A stretch of 64,000 nucleotides of DNA from CAZPXZ01 sp965221505 (GTDB lineage Bacteria > Pseudomonadota > Alphaproteobacteria > Rhodobacterales > CAZPXZ01): NCBI GenBank assembly GCA_965221505.1, contig CBDCSI010000001.1:1922001-1986000 (forward strand), read 5' to 3'. Positions 63,512 through 64,000 of the stretch are shown in pieces. The position numbers and the translations under genes are program-made. The notes beneath the pieces are model-generated. The model made no database searches. It had not been told where the DNA came from and saw only the letters and a program-made list of their open reading frames with translations. Numbering within the stretch: position 1 is the stretch's first letter; the number at the start of each line of letters is the position of its first letter.

Positions 63512-64000
63512 ATGGCATTCTCGCTGCTCAAGCCGGACGGGGAACGGATAAAGGAGACACGGCAGCGCCTTCGCCTGTCTCAGCAGGAACTGAGCGATAA
63601 AATTGACCAGCTCGGACCTGACCGGAATCCAAGCCGCCGATCGTTATCTGTCGCCACCATTCAGAGAACTGAGAGTGGCCGGACCGATCCCACTGCGGAA
63701 ACGCTCTCCCTGATCGCCGCGGCTCTTGGCGTCGCGCCTGAAACTTTCTATCCCGAGGATCAATTAGGTGCTCTGCAGACCGCCAAGGATCGAGCGGCTG
63801 CCGGGGACTTCTCGGAACTCGGCCTGTCCGAGTGGGAGCTAATTGGGCGCATAGTGCAAGCGTGGTTCAGGGACGGCAGCAAGACAACCTCCATTCCCGG
63901 CGCCGGTGAGCAACCATTGCATCCCGGGTACGTACATCGCTTGGCGAGCTGCTGGCCCGGCTGGTCCGCAATGGCGGACGGATGGCCGGACAAGGACAAG
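63512..64000 (+). CDS. XRE-family helix-turn-helix regulator (3' truncated by window)
   Basis: 163 codons are open to the window end without a stop, so the gene is partial. GGAGG lies seven bases before the ATG. The HTH is LRLSQQELSDKIDQ, SVATIQRTESGRTDP, ETLSLIAAALGV, near residues 21-73, with an insertion between helices 2 and 3. It resembles phage- or toxin-antitoxin-type repressors. The downstream region may be another accessory locus outside the window. Confidence 0.82.
   Translation, partial: MAFSLLKPDGERIKETRQRLRLSQQELSDKIDQLGPDRNPSRRSLSVATIQRTESGRTDPTAETLSLIAAALGVAPETFYPEDQLGALQTAKDRAAAGDFSELGLSEWELIGRIVQAWFRDGSKTTSIPGAGEQPLHPGYVHRLASCWPGWSAMADGWPDKDK

Noticed and set aside
1..64000. 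CRISPR array, rRNA operon, complete insertion sequence
   Set aside because: No regularly spaced repeats, no rRNA segments and no transposase with terminal inverted repeats were seen anywhere in the window.

Overview
This is a GC-rich window, almost certainly from an alphaproteobacterium and probably a marine one. The strongest taxonomic cue is the ntrY-ntrX-trkA-trkH-hfq-hflX run (34254-42732), a gene order typical of Alphaproteobacteria. An aerobic cobW-cobN-cobO cobalamin operon and an alphaproteobacterial-type parE agree with this. A marine or DMSP-rich habitat is inferred from two genes that look like a DMSP lyase (dddP) and a DMSP demethylase (dmdA).

Layout. 1-3760: three tandem paralogous secreted DUF2059-like proteins. 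4070-11521 (minus): a LacI-type regulator, a carbohydrate ABC importer (ATPase, binding protein, two permeases), a Tm-1-like/UPF0261 protein and a class II aldolase-like protein, probably one catabolic unit. 11711-17906 (plus, divergent from lacI): a signal-less binding-protein-like gene, then CaiB-type CoA-transferase, enoyl-CoA hydratase, metallo-beta-lactamase hydrolase and 3-hydroxyacyl-CoA dehydrogenase, followed by a second lactonase-like hydrolase. 18053-18898 (minus): a small DUF2188 gene and a decayed TIR-like/nucleotide-binding-type gene. 19948-25387: cobWNO. 25884-32242 (minus): parE, dddP-like, a divergent hisA-like gene, glnA and glnB. 32517-42732 (plus): nnr repair enzyme, ntrYX, trkAH, hfq, hflX.

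42837-46286 is an AT-richer accessory island. It holds a Dam-like adenine methyltransferase facing a two-gene operon that encodes a ParB/Srx-domain protein and a protein with a PD-(D/E)xK-like motif. It is the best candidate here for an uncharacterised restriction or defence-like system. 47210-49284 (minus): dmdA-like gene with a TauE/SafE exporter. 49565-55801 (plus): M20 peptidase and a dipeptide-type ABC importer with a fused double ATPase. 56040-62194 (plus): a P-loop ATPase, metA with the residue predicted to select acetyl-CoA, and gcvT-gcvH-gcvP in a tightly overlapped operon. 62195-63511 holds no recognisable gene, and 63512 to the window end is the start of an XRE-type regulator.

How the genes fit together. 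Nitrogen control (glnB, glnA, ntrYX), potassium uptake and RNA chaperoning form the conserved core. The DMSP-type genes, TauE exporter, MetA and the folate-dependent glycine cleavage system suggest linked sulfur and one-carbon metabolism. This link is an inference from gene content, not shown by the sequence alone.
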